Origin: Cryptomeria japonica
Lineage: Eukaryota > Streptophyta > Pinopsida > Cupressales > Cupressaceae
NCBI RefSeq assembly: GCF_030272615.1
Contig: NC_081412.1
Coordinates: forward strand, 548,048,488 to 548,112,487
Direction: 5' to 3'
Length of the DNA stretch: 64,000 nucleotides
The position numbers and the translations under genes were made by a program. This document shows positions 28,501-40,500 of the stretch, in pieces. Each line of letters begins with the position of its first letter. The stretch's first letter is position 1. The notes below the pieces were generated by a model that was not told the origin of the DNA, did not search any database, and worked only from the letters and a program-made list of their open reading frames with translations.

Positions 28501-31500
28501 AGCTAATAGTAAATAGTCAGTTGATAGAATAGCAATTAGAGTAGAATAGCAAGAGAATGCAAAGATTGTTGCCAAGATGTTGTAAAAGACTTGTAAAACT
28601 TCATTGAAGAAATGGTGAAATCTATGGGTCGATTCAACAATTTGCATGGTCTCTATACTTCTCAAATTTGATTTCATGTTATTAGATGAGTGGAAGAAAT
28701 GTGTTTGATTGATGGTGAAATTCGTATATCCATACTACTAGCAGTTTGTTGATTGCAGACTTGCCTTGTGTAGTCAACTGGAATCATTCAGCTTAAGCTC
28801 AACTTCAATTGTCGCTTCTTCATTGATATGCATCAGCCTGATGGTGTCTATGCCTGTAGCGATGATCTGAACATCATAAAGTTTTCCTCCGAAGATTGCA
28901 CTAACCTTGTGGAGATGGTCCTGGGATGTCAAAACAAGACTTAGTTAGAATTTCATCAAAAAATCAATCATTGCTCCTACATTTCTTAGTATCAGAATTA
29001 GATCCTTTTCTCGCCCTCATCCTTTTTTCCTTTTTTCAAAAAGTCTAGGCTAGTGAAATCCTGTGTTCCAGCAATATTCAAAGCGAATCAGACGTTTAGG
29101 TCGTAAAGTGTAAGTCCCCTTGTCATTCCAGCAAAATCACATCATACCACAGAGAGCTTATCCACACGTAGAGATCCTACAAAAAGAACCTTGAAGTCAT
29201 CCCGATTGATCCTTTTCGCGACATCTTTAGCATTCGGAGGCTTTATTCAAGAGAGGATAAGGTACCCTTTAGGTATTTTATTCTGTGTTCGCATGTGCAC
29301 CAAAAACACATCAACAGGTCCCTACGTCAGCATCAATGATAGAGGCCTAGTAATTTGATCAGTAGGGCAATCCCTTGTGAAATGGCCACACTTGTTACAC
29401 TTTTGAAATTGTACAATTGGTTGTTGTTGACCATTGTATTGGATTTGGCTTTTGCTTCCACTCATTTTTTGGCATCCATTATGTCATTACATTCGATAGC
29501 TTGTAGATGCATTAAGAGATGTGCCTTCATCAAAGTGGTAGGTGGCACTAGTGGCTCTCCTTGAATGAAGGCTACTTAGGCACTCATACTTTTTAAATTG
29601 TATGGGCAATCTTTCATTTATGGCCCATAACTTGGTAATTTCACAAAAATCTTTGACAATTATCCTTGATATGGCCTTTTTCTTGCAGTGCATGCACAAC
29701 AAGTCGCTTCCTTCCTCTCTTTTATCTTTCATTAACTCTATCACCATTTGAAGCATAGATGGAATACTTGCAGAACACTCGACAAGTTTTTCTCGCAATT
29801 TTTTTTGCTAGGCAAGTATTTATGCCATTGACTAGTAGAAGAAACTTGCCGAGTTTTTGGCGAGTTTCTCACAAAAACTCGGGTGCATTAAAAAAAGAGG
29901 ACCAAAAATGTCAAAAAATTATCTATTTTTTTTCAAGTTAGTCTCATTCCCTTCATCAGAATATATATATGAAATATAAAATTTCAATATGTCTTTTTTC
30001 TTTCTTATACTTTAAGTTATATTTCATGTATATATTGGTAGGATGTTGGAGAGTGGTTTTAGATCTCTAGGAGTTAGAATGCAAATTCTAGGTTTTAGAA
30101 GATTTTCTATATTTTTAGATAGTCAAATTTCATTAATTAGTAGGCTCCTATCAACATTCTCTAGCTCTCTCTATCTCACTCACTTTATCTACCTCGAAAT
30201 CTAGCCCTATTTTTCTCCCTATCACTCTTCCTCTATCCCCTCTCTCTACCACTCTCTCCTCTCTCCCCCAAGATCTAGACCTATCTCTCTACCCCTCTCT
30301 CTCTCACCCTCAAAACCCCACAAGGGGTGCTACCCTCAACCTCATTTTGGCAAGGTGGAGGAGCCACATCGGACTCTGAGGACTAGACCCTCTAGTTCTA
30401 TCTCTCACCTAGTTTTCACTAGAGCTGGGAAGAGGAAGATGTAAAATGTTTCTATGTAGTATCTACTTTTAGTTTTACAAAAACAATTTTCTATTTCATT
30501 TTGTTTCAGTGTATCAGCAGTCAGCATTCCACAAGAGGATGCCATTTTGTACCTAATGTGCATTTAAATCAATCAAATATATCTAGACTCAGCTCGTGTC
30601 TTTTGTGTACTCATTTATTGACTCATTGGATGCATCTCCTCACTGAATTTTGCAAAAAAATGCATTTCTAATTAAATTTAAGCAAATTCTTAAGTTGCCA
30701 AGTTTTGGCGAGTTTTTGGCGAGTTTTTTGTTTTTTTTCTGGCCTTGGCGAGTTTTTGTTTGTGGCAAGTCGTTCAACTATGATTTGAAGCATGCCCCTT
30801 CTTAGAGCTTGAACAATCTTTGTTTTGCCATCACTTGAATAAGAACTATTTTCACTTTTTCTTGAGTGCAAGGACATATTGTTTTCACTTTTAATATCCA
30901 TTGCATGTTATACACATCCACATTAGATTTAGGTGGAACTACCTTCATCTTCCTTTGTAATGAGGTTATCAACCCTTTGATGAACCAACACTTACTTAGA
31001 CCATCAATCTCTCCGTGTATGGTTTTAGTTTTGAGTTGCTAATATTGTCTTTGAGTAGAGTTTTGTCCAAATTCTCCAACTTGATAACCCCATTGTCATA
31101 GACTTCCCAGATTTTAAAGGGACTGAGCCATCTCACTTCGAATTTAACTGGTTTAATTTCGTTACGGCCATTATATTTTAGAACTAACTATCTAAAGTTC
31201 ATTCTTCGAAGATCTTTATCATGCTCGTACTTACTAAGTGGGATTTGTGAGTCTTTGTAGACCTGCAAGTCTAGGCATGAGACTTAGTAGATACTCAAAT
31301 TGAAGCTATAGACTCATTGGGTTTGTCTTGGACCAAGATGAGTGAGGGCCCAAGTAGTCTCAATAGTATGGTTCATCCAACTAGTTAGGCTTTGAGAGGC
31401 AACCATATTCAATAGGTCAACAATGTATGTTGAGCTTACCAAGTTATGAAGTGGGGATTAAAGATTGCTTAATTTTCAGATATTCTCTCTTCTATGAGAT

Positions 31501-34500
31501 CTGAGGTAGATAACATGATTTTACAACGATTGGGATGGTTCCTTATCCATTTTCTTTCACTACCTTGGCACAAGACCATTTTAATGACTATAATAAGTGC
31601 ATTGACATAAGACAATCAATGAATCCTTGATCTCTATTATTATGATCTATAGGGTTATATTTTATATCTCAAATATAAAGAAATGGATTCTTTCACAGCT
31701 AATCTTTACTAATTATCTAAGGAAGACTAGATGCATATTTAATATTTAAGTTTTTAGAAATGTAATGTGTGCTTTTTCATACAATTCCTATCATAATGGG
31801 TCAATACAAGCCTATCAATGTGTCTACAATTTTGAACAGAAGCTACAGATGTAGGATGGTCCTTTGCTATAGCTTGGAGAGAAAACACCAACAATAGGAG
31901 ATTAATAATGTTGAAGAAAAGGAAATAGAAATGGAGCAATAGTTGTATTGTATAAAATTATAAATACATATTGTTATATAAGCTTGAGAAACTGGTATTC
32001 ATAGAAAGCTCATACTGGCTAGTATCAGTCAAACTATGTCACATATTGTAGTTAAGCCTGTTATTTTTAATCTGTACAAGATGACAAAATATTTGATGTT
32101 GCTGTTTTGTGCAAGCATCAATTTTTTTTAAGCTCGTTCTTGCAAGTTTCTTTCCAAAGCAGTGGTTTATAGGTATGACCTTTATTCATTTTAAAATAGA
32201 AAATTGATTAACTTCTCACAGCTATATTGCTGAGAACTTTACTAAAGCATTGAGTTCATCTTCTAAAAGCTGCTGATTATTAGTTAATGCTCTTTGTGAA
32301 GTTGGATTAGATATTAATCAATACGGATAGAGTTTTGTTCATAAATAGATGAAAGCTTTACATATAGATGATTGGAGGCAGAATTTAGAAAATAGGAGAA
32401 TGAAGCTGCTAAGTTATCTCAAGTATTACTACATTAGGTGTAAAGGAATTCATGATGATACCATGCATCCATCCCTGGCCTCATTCTCTTTAAGGTAGAA
32501 TAATCTTAGGGCTATCATGTAAAATGTAAGGTCACAACATATGTGTTCCATGGTTAAGATACTTTAAATTATAATGAGCATGTGTTTGATGGCTTTCAAG
32601 CAGCTCCTCATTAGAGATACCTGATCATATCCTTGGATTATCATGTGCACGTCGTGGTTAGGGTTAATAGTGATTATCAATAATCATTTTTGTAGGATTC
32701 GAATTATAATAAGCACTTGTTTAATGGCTTTCAAGAAGATCCTCTTTTGAGAAACCTGATCAAGTCCTTGGACTATCACGTGCATATTGTGGCTAGTATT
32801 AACAATAATTATTAAAATTGCACATCAAATCATTTTCATAGGCTGTCATAATACTTGGAAAGAAACAGGAAGATGTGAATAGTCAATAACTTTAGATGAG
32901 CCAATGCATGGACACGACAGAATTGAGGGAATGCATTTGTCATGTCAAGGGCAACTTTGCCAACTTCTAGATCCATTGCTCACCTTGTGGAAGAAAAATG
33001 GAGGAACAAAAGAAATGGGAAGACTTTCTTGAGGTGGGAATAAAAAAAGTTCCCATAGATATTTAAGATTTGTTGGATAGTCAGTTAGTTGATCAATGTT
33101 AACTTCATGGAAGAATTGGTTGATAGAGACCTTGCTTCTATTGTTCAAATTTCACATAGCCAATTGAATGTAAAAACTCATTATTGTTCAAGCTTGACCT
33201 TCACTTGTGCTAGTGGATGGATGGAGGAGCGATTCAAAATTCTTTTGAGTATCAATTTTTTTGTTTGTTTATCATAAAGCTCCTAGCAGTCGTATCTTAC
33301 TTTGTGTATTTTTCTGATCAATATTGTGCTCCTCAGGGACATTCCTTGCAAAAATTTGAACATTTCAGGGACATGGAGACAGTTAGAAAACATCCCCACC
33401 CCCATACTCAATACTCAATTTTAAAAATTGTCAAATGCTCTAGGGATGGGATTTTATGGCCAAGAAATGGATGGTTGGGGGATGTTTAGACTTTATACAT
33501 GATATCAAAATAACTCTTAAGACTGGAAAAGAAAAATGGTTTGGGGGGCCGCACAAACCTCCCCCACACCTTTAAACCAACCATAAACCTAAAACAAGCC
33601 CCAAAAATCTAAAAACAAACTCATGTTGACATTTTGCAATTTGTGAAGAGAGAGAAAGAGCAGCAGTGAGAAGAAGAGAACTTTAGTGGAAGGCAAGAGA
33701 GCATCGAATCAATGTCATTTGAGATAAGTTTACTATTCATATTCATTTGCTCAAATTCCTTTTCTTTTTTTTAAAGTTCTACACACTTTAGGAGGGTTTT
33801 TTTGTTCTATGTTTGAAGTTGCAATCATGTTTTGAATTTTCAACAAAAAAAGAGTAATAGTGAGGGTAGTGAGAGTGAAGAGGTTCAAATTCAACAAAGA
33901 AGTCGTAGAAGTACTAGTGGGGTTTTTTCTTGGAGTGAAAGTGTTTTAGGGATTGTGAGTTTGAGTAATCCATATGAATACTCTTTACAACTCCTCAAAA
34001 CCTATCCAAAAGGCCCGTTTAATTGTTAATAATCTCTTTTACAAATTGCAACATGCATAATGAAAGACAATAAAATCATTCAAGGGGGTTAGTAAAGTAT
34101 GGCTTTTTAATTTGTGCAACAAATACTATAAGACCAGCTACGCTAGAGTTTATTCTGATTTTTTGTGCATAACTGGAATAGGGGTAAAATATTGTGATAA
34201 GCTTTGTTAAAAAGGTTTAGGTGACTAGGTTGCACATGGAAGTGGATGCAAGGGTTAAGGGAATTCCAATGTAGACTATGCAGCCTAGTGTGTCAATGCC
34301 CACCCAAACTATATAGATCAGAGTTATAGGACTCGCAGAATCTGGCCTAGACTCGGTGATTCCTGAGGCGGATCACCTCTGCCGAGGCTAGAGGACCTTG
34401 GACTCGAACTCGGCCGAGTTTGGCTAGGTCTGTGCATACTCGCAAGTTTGTCATGCTCGGTAGTGTTGGTGTTTGTTTTATCATCTACCAAACATTAGGA

Positions 34501-37500
34501 TAGGATACTTGAAGGTATTCTATCCTCTCCTGAAAAATCACTACTGATTCCAAGGTCTATATGTGCGAACAAGCGACTTTAGTGGAATAGCTTCTTGGGT
34601 AGTGTATGCTGAAATTTTCAAGGGGGACTTATGTCTGACAAGTATTCTTGAACTACTGGACTTAGATGGATTTAGCAATTTTTAGGCTCTTCTTTTTTTT
34701 TTTGGGGGGGGGGGGGATTTTCTGGGATTTAGACTTTCAAAAGAAAGGGAAAAAGAGATAGGGTTTAGGAAGGCTAATCTAATCCTACGAATTCTGGAGA
34801 CGGTATCAATTGGGTGCTCTCGAGAAACCAAACCTTGCTTCGCCACACTAGGGACAACTACACAAGGCCGGTGCAATCTTCAATGGGTTGTGCTTATGAT
34901 CGAGATGTTGGGATGCACAGGGGATGGGCTCAGACTAACTTTGCACGGTAGAATGGAAATCATCCATTTTACCAAAAGTATGAGCGGAGATACACCATTG
35001 ATTGACACTTATCAAATCCTTCATTCAAATTAACAACAATGAAAGCAAATCTAAACTAATTCTAACTAAGTGTTGAGGCAATTGAAACCATGCAAATCAT
35101 TCAAATAATAGAGATTACAAAGCAGCGCACATGCAATATATTATCTGGAAATGACCTTAAGCAACAATACATCAAAAACCTCACCCTTTTCAAATGAGAG
35201 GAGGTAGCCTTATATAGTTCTCAAAAATAAATGAACGGCCGAGATCAAACAGTGATCAAGGGCCTAGATTGAAGGCTATAAACCCTAATTAGGGTTTCCC
35301 AAAACTAACTACCCTCGACCGATTACATTTGGGACACTTGTCCTTCTTGCTAAATATGAACCATCAATGAAAATAGAAGGTTGTTGCATTGTGAAGTGTG
35401 CCCTTCTAGAAGCTTCTGGATAAGTCAGGTTCATCAAACCTGGACATGCTGACTTGGAGCGATCTGATTGGTTGGAAAATGACGAGGCGCCACCTCAACG
35501 TGTTGGATGTCTTTCTTGAATTCTCCAATTTGTGTCAAGAAATCTCCTAAGTATGGAAATTTGATTCCTTCTTGTCGCCATTTGATTCTGCTTGGGAGCT
35601 TGTCCTTTTTAATTCCTTTAGGAGATGAAATTCTTCAAGAAGTTGGAAGTTTATCTAACTTTTCCATATTTTCACCAAGTCTGAGAACTTTTCTTTCTTG
35701 ATACCCTGAGATTCTTTCAAGTGCCTCAAATTTGGAGAAGAAAACCCCTTGTGAAGTTTTTCTCATACTTAGCCAAATTTTGGCCCTCTCTATACTCGGA
35801 CGAACCTTGCTCGTGGTCCCGTCTGCAATTCTGAATTTGGCTCGAAACTCCATTTGTGTTTTCTATGATGATCCTGCCCTCAGTTGCCAATTTATGTTGC
35901 GTGGGAGGAGGGTAAAAGCTCTAGATAACCCCTTGCAAATATGAAATGATGGGATCGAGCTGTTCAGGCATTCGCTGCGATCATGTCCTCCTTCTCAATA
36001 CCTTGACATTTGGAGAAGAATTTCTCCATGCCTTCATCATAATTGAGGAAATTGAATTTTTCTTTGTAAAACATTTCCCATACTTATCCAAATTTTGGCT
36101 ATCTTCATGCCTGGATGAACCTTGCCTGTGAACTTGTCCTCAATCTTTCGTTTGGCTTGAAATTCCAGCTGCGATCTCTATGATGATCCCGCTTCTATTT
36201 CCTCCTACGACCTGTAAAACCAAAGGAAAATAAGTTAGAAATCTATCTTGGATTAAAGAAAATCAAGGCTGCGAACGGCTAAGTGTTGGGGAAATTTCAC
36301 TTCATTTTCATACTTAGCCATAAAAATCGAATTTTCACCTTAAAACCCTCAGTCTTAAGGCTGGTTGTGGTCACCACCAAGTGTCAAAACTTTCAAAAAA
36401 ATTTCATACTTAGCCAAAAAAATGATTTTCTTCCTTCAAAATTTTCGAAAAAATCATTTATTAAATTCTGGAAAATATTCAGAAAATTCACAATTTTAAT
36501 TTCACCTCTGACTTGGATAGAAGTAAGGCTAGAATTTTCTCCAAAATATTCAGAAAATTCAGAAAAGTTTGGATGATTCTTCCTCGTACTAGTTGCCTTT
36601 ATCCAGAAATTTGTAAACCTTTTGCCAAAAATATTATCCAACTTCCAGCAATGTCTAGAATTTTCTCCAGATGATCTTCAAACTGACATACTTTACTAAG
36701 CTCTCCTTAGTAACTTTGAATTTCTTGGTGTAATAATGAAGTTGATAATGAAGCATTTGTAGACAAGGTTAAATCTTCAAGTAAAACCCCTAAAATCATC
36801 CAACTCATACTTCTAATTTAAAAAAAAAACTTTCCATTTTGATGTAAGTTCGAAGATATTCATCAATTCTCCAATATTCCATTTCAACAAAACTTTCCAT
36901 TTTGGATTTAATTTTGAAATCTCAGTGGATTTTGTGACATCACCGACATCTTGTTGATTTTGTTTGACTTTTCAATGCGTAGGTGGACTTTTGAAATTTA
37001 TCTCCATCTTCTCCAAGGTATGACGGACTTTGGAGACCTTTCCTCATGGCTCTCTTCAAGGCAAAATTTTTGGCTAAGGCATGGGGCGAACTTTAGCCTT
37101 TGCTCCTACATGGTGAAATTTTGGCTAAGGCATGGGGCGGGCTTTGAAGGTCCCTCCTCATAGCTCTCTTACTTTGGCGGACTTGGGAGAGGGCTCCTAC
37201 ATGACCTCCATCTTGGGCGGACTTTGGTGGCGGCTCCCATCTTGGGCGGACTTTGGTGGTGTCCCCAACTTGGGCGGACTTCTATCACTCCTCCTCCTTA
37301 GCCTCCCAACCTTGGCGGACTTTGGAGGGCTCTCCACCTTGGCGGACTTTAGGCTAGGCTCCCACCTTGGTGGACTTCAAACCCATCCCCTAAGCGGACT
37401 TCAAGCAACCTCCCCTTGGGCGGACTTTGGTGTTAGCTCCCCCATGACCTCTCTAGCCTTGGCGGACTTTGGTGAGTGCTCCCACATGACCTCTCTAGCC

Positions 37501-40500
37501 TTGGGCGGACTTTAGAAGGCTCTCCACCTTGGGCGGACTTTAAGCATAGCTCCTATATAACCCTCCTAGCCTATGGCGGACTTTAGAATGTTGGCCACCT
37601 TGGCCTCTTTAGGCTGGGTGGACTTTGGACAAGGCTTCTCCATCACTTGGCATGCTTGGGCGGACTTTAAAGAGTGCTCCCACCTTGGGCGGACTTTGAG
37701 GCGCTTTCCACATGCTTGGGCAGACTTTGAAGAGTGCTCCCACATGCTTGGGCGGACTTTGAGGCGCTCTTCACCTTGGGCAGACTTTGAGGCGCTTTCC
37801 ACCTTGGGCGGACTTTGAGGCGCTCTCCACATGCTTGGGCGGACTTTGAAGAGTGCTCCCACATGACCTCCCAACCCATGGCGGACTTTGAAGGTCTCTC
37901 AAGAGGGCGGACTATATATGAAATATAACATTTAAGTACTTTAAGTTATATTTCATATATATTGTCAGGATGTTTGAGAGTGGTTTCGGGCCTCTAGGAC
38001 TAATAATGCAAAATCTAGTTTTTGGAGGATTCTCCAATTTTCCAGACTTAGTCAAATTTCAGGATCAGGATGACATTCCAGACTTAGCCAAATTTCAGGA
38101 CATTTGAGGATCAGGATGATTTTTCGAGCTGATTATCCTTTGAAGGTGCCATGACCCCCTAAAATATAGGAACTTAGCTTTTTGGGTCAAAATTTGAAAA
38201 TTTTGGATCGCGGTCGAAGCAGGTCAGTGGTACAAGTGTAAACCCTAGGTTTGCATCCCGAAAAAGCAAAAAGCCTAAAATCTAGGGATTTAGCTTTTTT
38301 AGGTCAAAACTTGGAATTTTCGAGTTTAGGTCGAAGCTAGTCAGTGGTGCAAGTGTAAACCCTAGGTTTGCATCCCGAAAAAGCAAAAAAGCCTAAAATC
38401 TAGGGATTTAGCTTTTTTAGATCAAAACTTGGAATTTTTGAGTTTCGGTTGAAGCAGGTCAGTGGTGCAAGTGTGAACCCTAGGTTTGCATCCCGAAAAA
38501 GCAAAAAAGCCTAAAATCTAGGGATTTAGCTTTTTTTAGATCAAAACTTGGAATTTTCAAGTGTCGGTTGAAGCAGGTCAGTGGTGCAAGTGTGAACCCT
38601 AGGTTTGCATCTCGAAAAAGCAAAAAGCCTAAAATCTAGGGATTTAGTTTTTTTAGGTCAAAACTTGGAATTTTCGAGTTCCGGTTGAAGCAGGTTAGTG
38701 GTGCAAGTGTAAACCCTTGGTTCCCCTTCCGAAAAAGCAAAAAGCAAACATCCCTAAAAAATAGGGAAAACTTTCTAAAAATAGCCATACCGGGGATTGG
38801 GCTAAAAAGGCCAAAAACAAAACTTCCTAAAAAATAGGAAAAAGCAAAAAAAACAAACTTTCTAAAAATAGAAAGTTGTCCAAATTCATCCAAATCAATT
38901 GCGATCTTCGTCCTTTGGCCTCTCTAAGCACTCTGGTGGTGTTCGCATTTCGGAATCACGTAACTTGCAAAAACTAACTTTCAATCGTCAGGCCTGAAAT
39001 GCTCTGAACTGGACAAGGCTTGGTGAAACTGCAGCAAAAGGTCATAGGACACTTAACAAACACCCTAGGAAGCAGGAAAAGAGAGGGTCCCCATTTGCAA
39101 TGGGGCGATGTGTGAAAAAGGTCACAACAGGTAGACTCGCCGAGTCCTGAGCCTTAGACTCTGCCGCTTGACAAGTAAAAAAAAGGCAGAAAAATTTAAA
39201 AAGTCGGTGGAGTCTCTATTAGAGACAAATTTCAAGGACGTGAGGAGTGATAAAGCCAACGCAAACCTTGGACTTTGATGGATATTCTACAAATATTATT
39301 TTCTGAGCATTAGATATCAGCCAATAGAGAAAATAACTCCCAACGGCTTTATAAAATAATAAAAGTCATTTGAGCACTGCCCTTGGACCCTGCAAGGGGC
39401 GCTGCCCCCAAACCCTCGCTGAATAATTTGGGGGGAAACTGCGCCTATAAAAGGGGGGAAAATTTGACCTTTGAGTCTGATTAGGCTCCATAGAACAACA
39501 TTGGTCAATATTTATATCAAACTTAGATTTATGAAATTCTCTATTGAAGTTATTTCTACAAATTTGTTCAATAATAGCTGTTCATTAATTATGATTTAGT
39601 TGCTATTTAGTGTGCAAATATCTTTGTTTAGTTGAATAAGATTGAATGCAAATATGTTGGAAGACATAGCTGATAAGGTGCAACATGTTGAAATACTCTT
39701 GAGTTATTATAAAATGTCAAGCTGGTTACAAACCAAGTCTGCTCTGCAAATATTATTTTCTGAGCATTAGACATTTTGCAAATGTTTGTTATAATTGTTT
39801 GGAATATATTACAAGGACTTGGGGTGAAATTAGTAAGGGTATCTCATAGTGGTATCAGAGATTTGACACTGCCAGCTTGTCGGGTTAAGAGTTGCAGTTG
39901 TCAGACAAAGATGGAGTCCAATCAGAATCACATTGAGGAATTCAATACAGAGTTTATAAAGTGTTTGCAGGTGTTCAAATATCAGGAAGATTTTCTGAAT
40001 CAGATTCATCAGATTTCCACAGTCCATGTTGCTGATTTGCATTTATACTTATGTGATCAATGTAAATTGGTGTATGTGCTTCTATTTGATGAGATTATTG
40101 TGTCTTTAATGTTTATTTATTAAAGGATGCATGAAACAGGTTTTAAATCCTCAAAATTTTTTGAATTTCTTGGGTTTTCCAATTTACCGAGTCTTGGCCG
40201 AGTTTGGCTGTCGAGTCCGATTCCGAGTCAAAAATCAGCTTGCCAAGTCTGATCCAAGTCCGAGTTGTTGTTTGTAATTAGGGCTGGCGGATTCCAATTG
40301 CCTTGGGCAACATTGGAATCCGCCTAAGGGGGCCAACCCCTTCTCCAACATATAGGGCCAGGCCCCATACCTCTCGGCTCCACCTAAAAGGTCCCCACAC
40401 TACACCCAAACCCAACACGCCTTCATGATAGGGCCGACCCTATCCATTTCGCTTAAAAGGAATTAAATAAATTAATATGTTTAATTTGCAAAGAAGGCCG

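Larger units (their letters stand above)
25415..29316. mobile_element. LTR-type insertion with inverted 0.9-kb arms
   Basis: The ends are TGTTGATGTG and (complement) TGTTGATGTG, and a perfect 5-bp repeat GGTCC flanks them (25410-25414, 29317-29321), as for integrase-made insertions. The two ends are long inverted arms (25415-26319 and 28389-29316), whereas LTRs are direct repeats. Each arm has a TATA-like element followed by AAGCCCCGGCTCTTCATTTG pointing outward. A third, 283-bp copy of the end sequence starts at 27070 in the orientation of the left arm and adjoins a PBS-like TTGGCGC (complement). It is related to 34464-39129. No coding domain is recognised inside. The inserted target is a gypsy gag repeat. 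Confidence 0.8.
34464..39129 (-). mobile_element. LTR-type element or giant solo LTR, 4666 bp
   Basis: The ends are TGTTGGTG and (complement) TGTTGTGACC, flanked by a perfect 5-bp repeat GGTAG (34459-34463, 39130-39134). No direct LTR pair was found. The left part is related to the left arm of 25415-29316 and has a minus-strand TATA-like ACTATATAAGG (complement of 35209-35218). It also contains the leader-like block shared with 26950-27069 (near 35890-35990), so it may not be a pure solo LTR. The right half is built from two tandem arrays. No gag or pol domain is recognisable. Orientation is inferred from the TATA-like box. Confidence 0.75.

Noticed and set aside
37132-37879. Long frames on both strands in the GGCGGACTTT array
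   Set aside because: Repeat periodicity keeps several frames open. The translations are only the repeat.
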